NCBI RefSeq assembly: GCF_001700325.1
Contig: NZ_MATO01000013.1
Location: 1-55,465 of the forward strand
From: Caryophanon latum
Lineage (GTDB): Bacteria; Bacillota; Bacilli; Bacillales_A; Planococcaceae
Length of the DNA stretch: 55,465 nucleotides
Reading direction: 5' to 3'
Within the stretch, counting starts at the first letter, position 1, and each line of letters opens with the position of its first letter. Positions 55,403 to 55,465 of this stretch are shown here, piece by piece. The translations under genes were made by a program, and so were the position numbers. Under the pieces are notes generated by a model, which made no database searches, was not told where the DNA came from, and saw nothing but the letters and a program-made list of their open reading frames with translations.

Positions 55403-55465
55403 TTTAAAAACCATTTGAGGCTTAAAGTGTACCCTTTGTAAAGGACATTTTGAAAAAGAGCTAGC

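Overview
The window is a chromosomal segment of a low- to mid-GC Gram-positive rod of the Bacillales, most likely Caryophanaceae/Planococcaceae (the Lysinibacillus, Solibacillus, Caryophanon group). The evidence is gene content and order. Long blocks match the Bacillus subtilis 'yt' region: menFDHB-menE, metK/pckA back to back, ytqA-ytqB, leuS, ytfP, ytgP, ytzG, ytzE, pepV, dat, ytlR, trmB, ytnP, ytpQR, ytoP and ytzB. Strong AGGAGG ribosome sites, an S-box, a T-box and Zur- and CcpN-type operators fit the same group. The exact genus is inference. I see no rRNA, tRNA, CRISPR array, phage gene or transposase.

Layout. 1-3.2 kb: a CorA-like membrane protein, a self-regulated Mta-type MerR regulator and a DksA-type zinc-finger protein. 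3.3-5.9 kb: a sulfate assimilation operon (cysH-sat-cysC) with a structured leader. 6.3-13.0 kb: menaquinone synthesis (menF-menD-menH-menB, then menE after an unusual repeat-filled gap). 13-17.3 kb: an FAD oxidase, a zinc-binding lipoprotein gene under a Zur-like box, yidD and a small membrane gene, then ytkD and a hydrolase. 17.4-21.3 kb: a soluble PAS chemoreceptor and pckA. 21.5-26.4 kb: SAM-riboswitch-controlled metK, a gamma carbonic anhydrase homologue, a YtpA-like protein lacking the catalytic serine, and an alanine/sodium symporter. 26.7-31.3 kb: ytqB-ytqA (minus) and T-box-controlled leuS. 31.7-42.9 kb: small proteins, a Na/Pi cotransporter, a membrane chemoreceptor, ytfP, ytgP (MurJ), a pseudouridine synthase, a degenerate polysaccharide deacetylase and ytzE. 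43.5-55.4 kb: pepV, dat, a NERD-like protein, a lipid kinase, trmB, ytnP, ytpR/ytpQ, a DUF84 NTPase, ytoP, ytzB and three envelope or unknown proteins.

The most unusual content is not protein-coding. About fifteen intergenic, GC-rich, palindromic elements of 90-320 bp, plus two fragments, fill most of the larger gaps (around 5% of the window). They are mosaics of a few hairpin modules. In five copies the apical hairpin keeps one 9-nt loop pattern while its stem changes by paired substitutions. A second hairpin module keeps an ATGGAC loop while its stem also covaries, and it recurs inside two different element types. This is what selection on a folded RNA (or extruded DNA) looks like. Several copies lie in mRNA leaders: between the T-box and leuS, between the Zur-like box and znuA, and before menE. 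I know of GC-rich palindromic repeats of this general look in many Bacillales, but not of a described function. This family is the best candidate here for an undescribed system.
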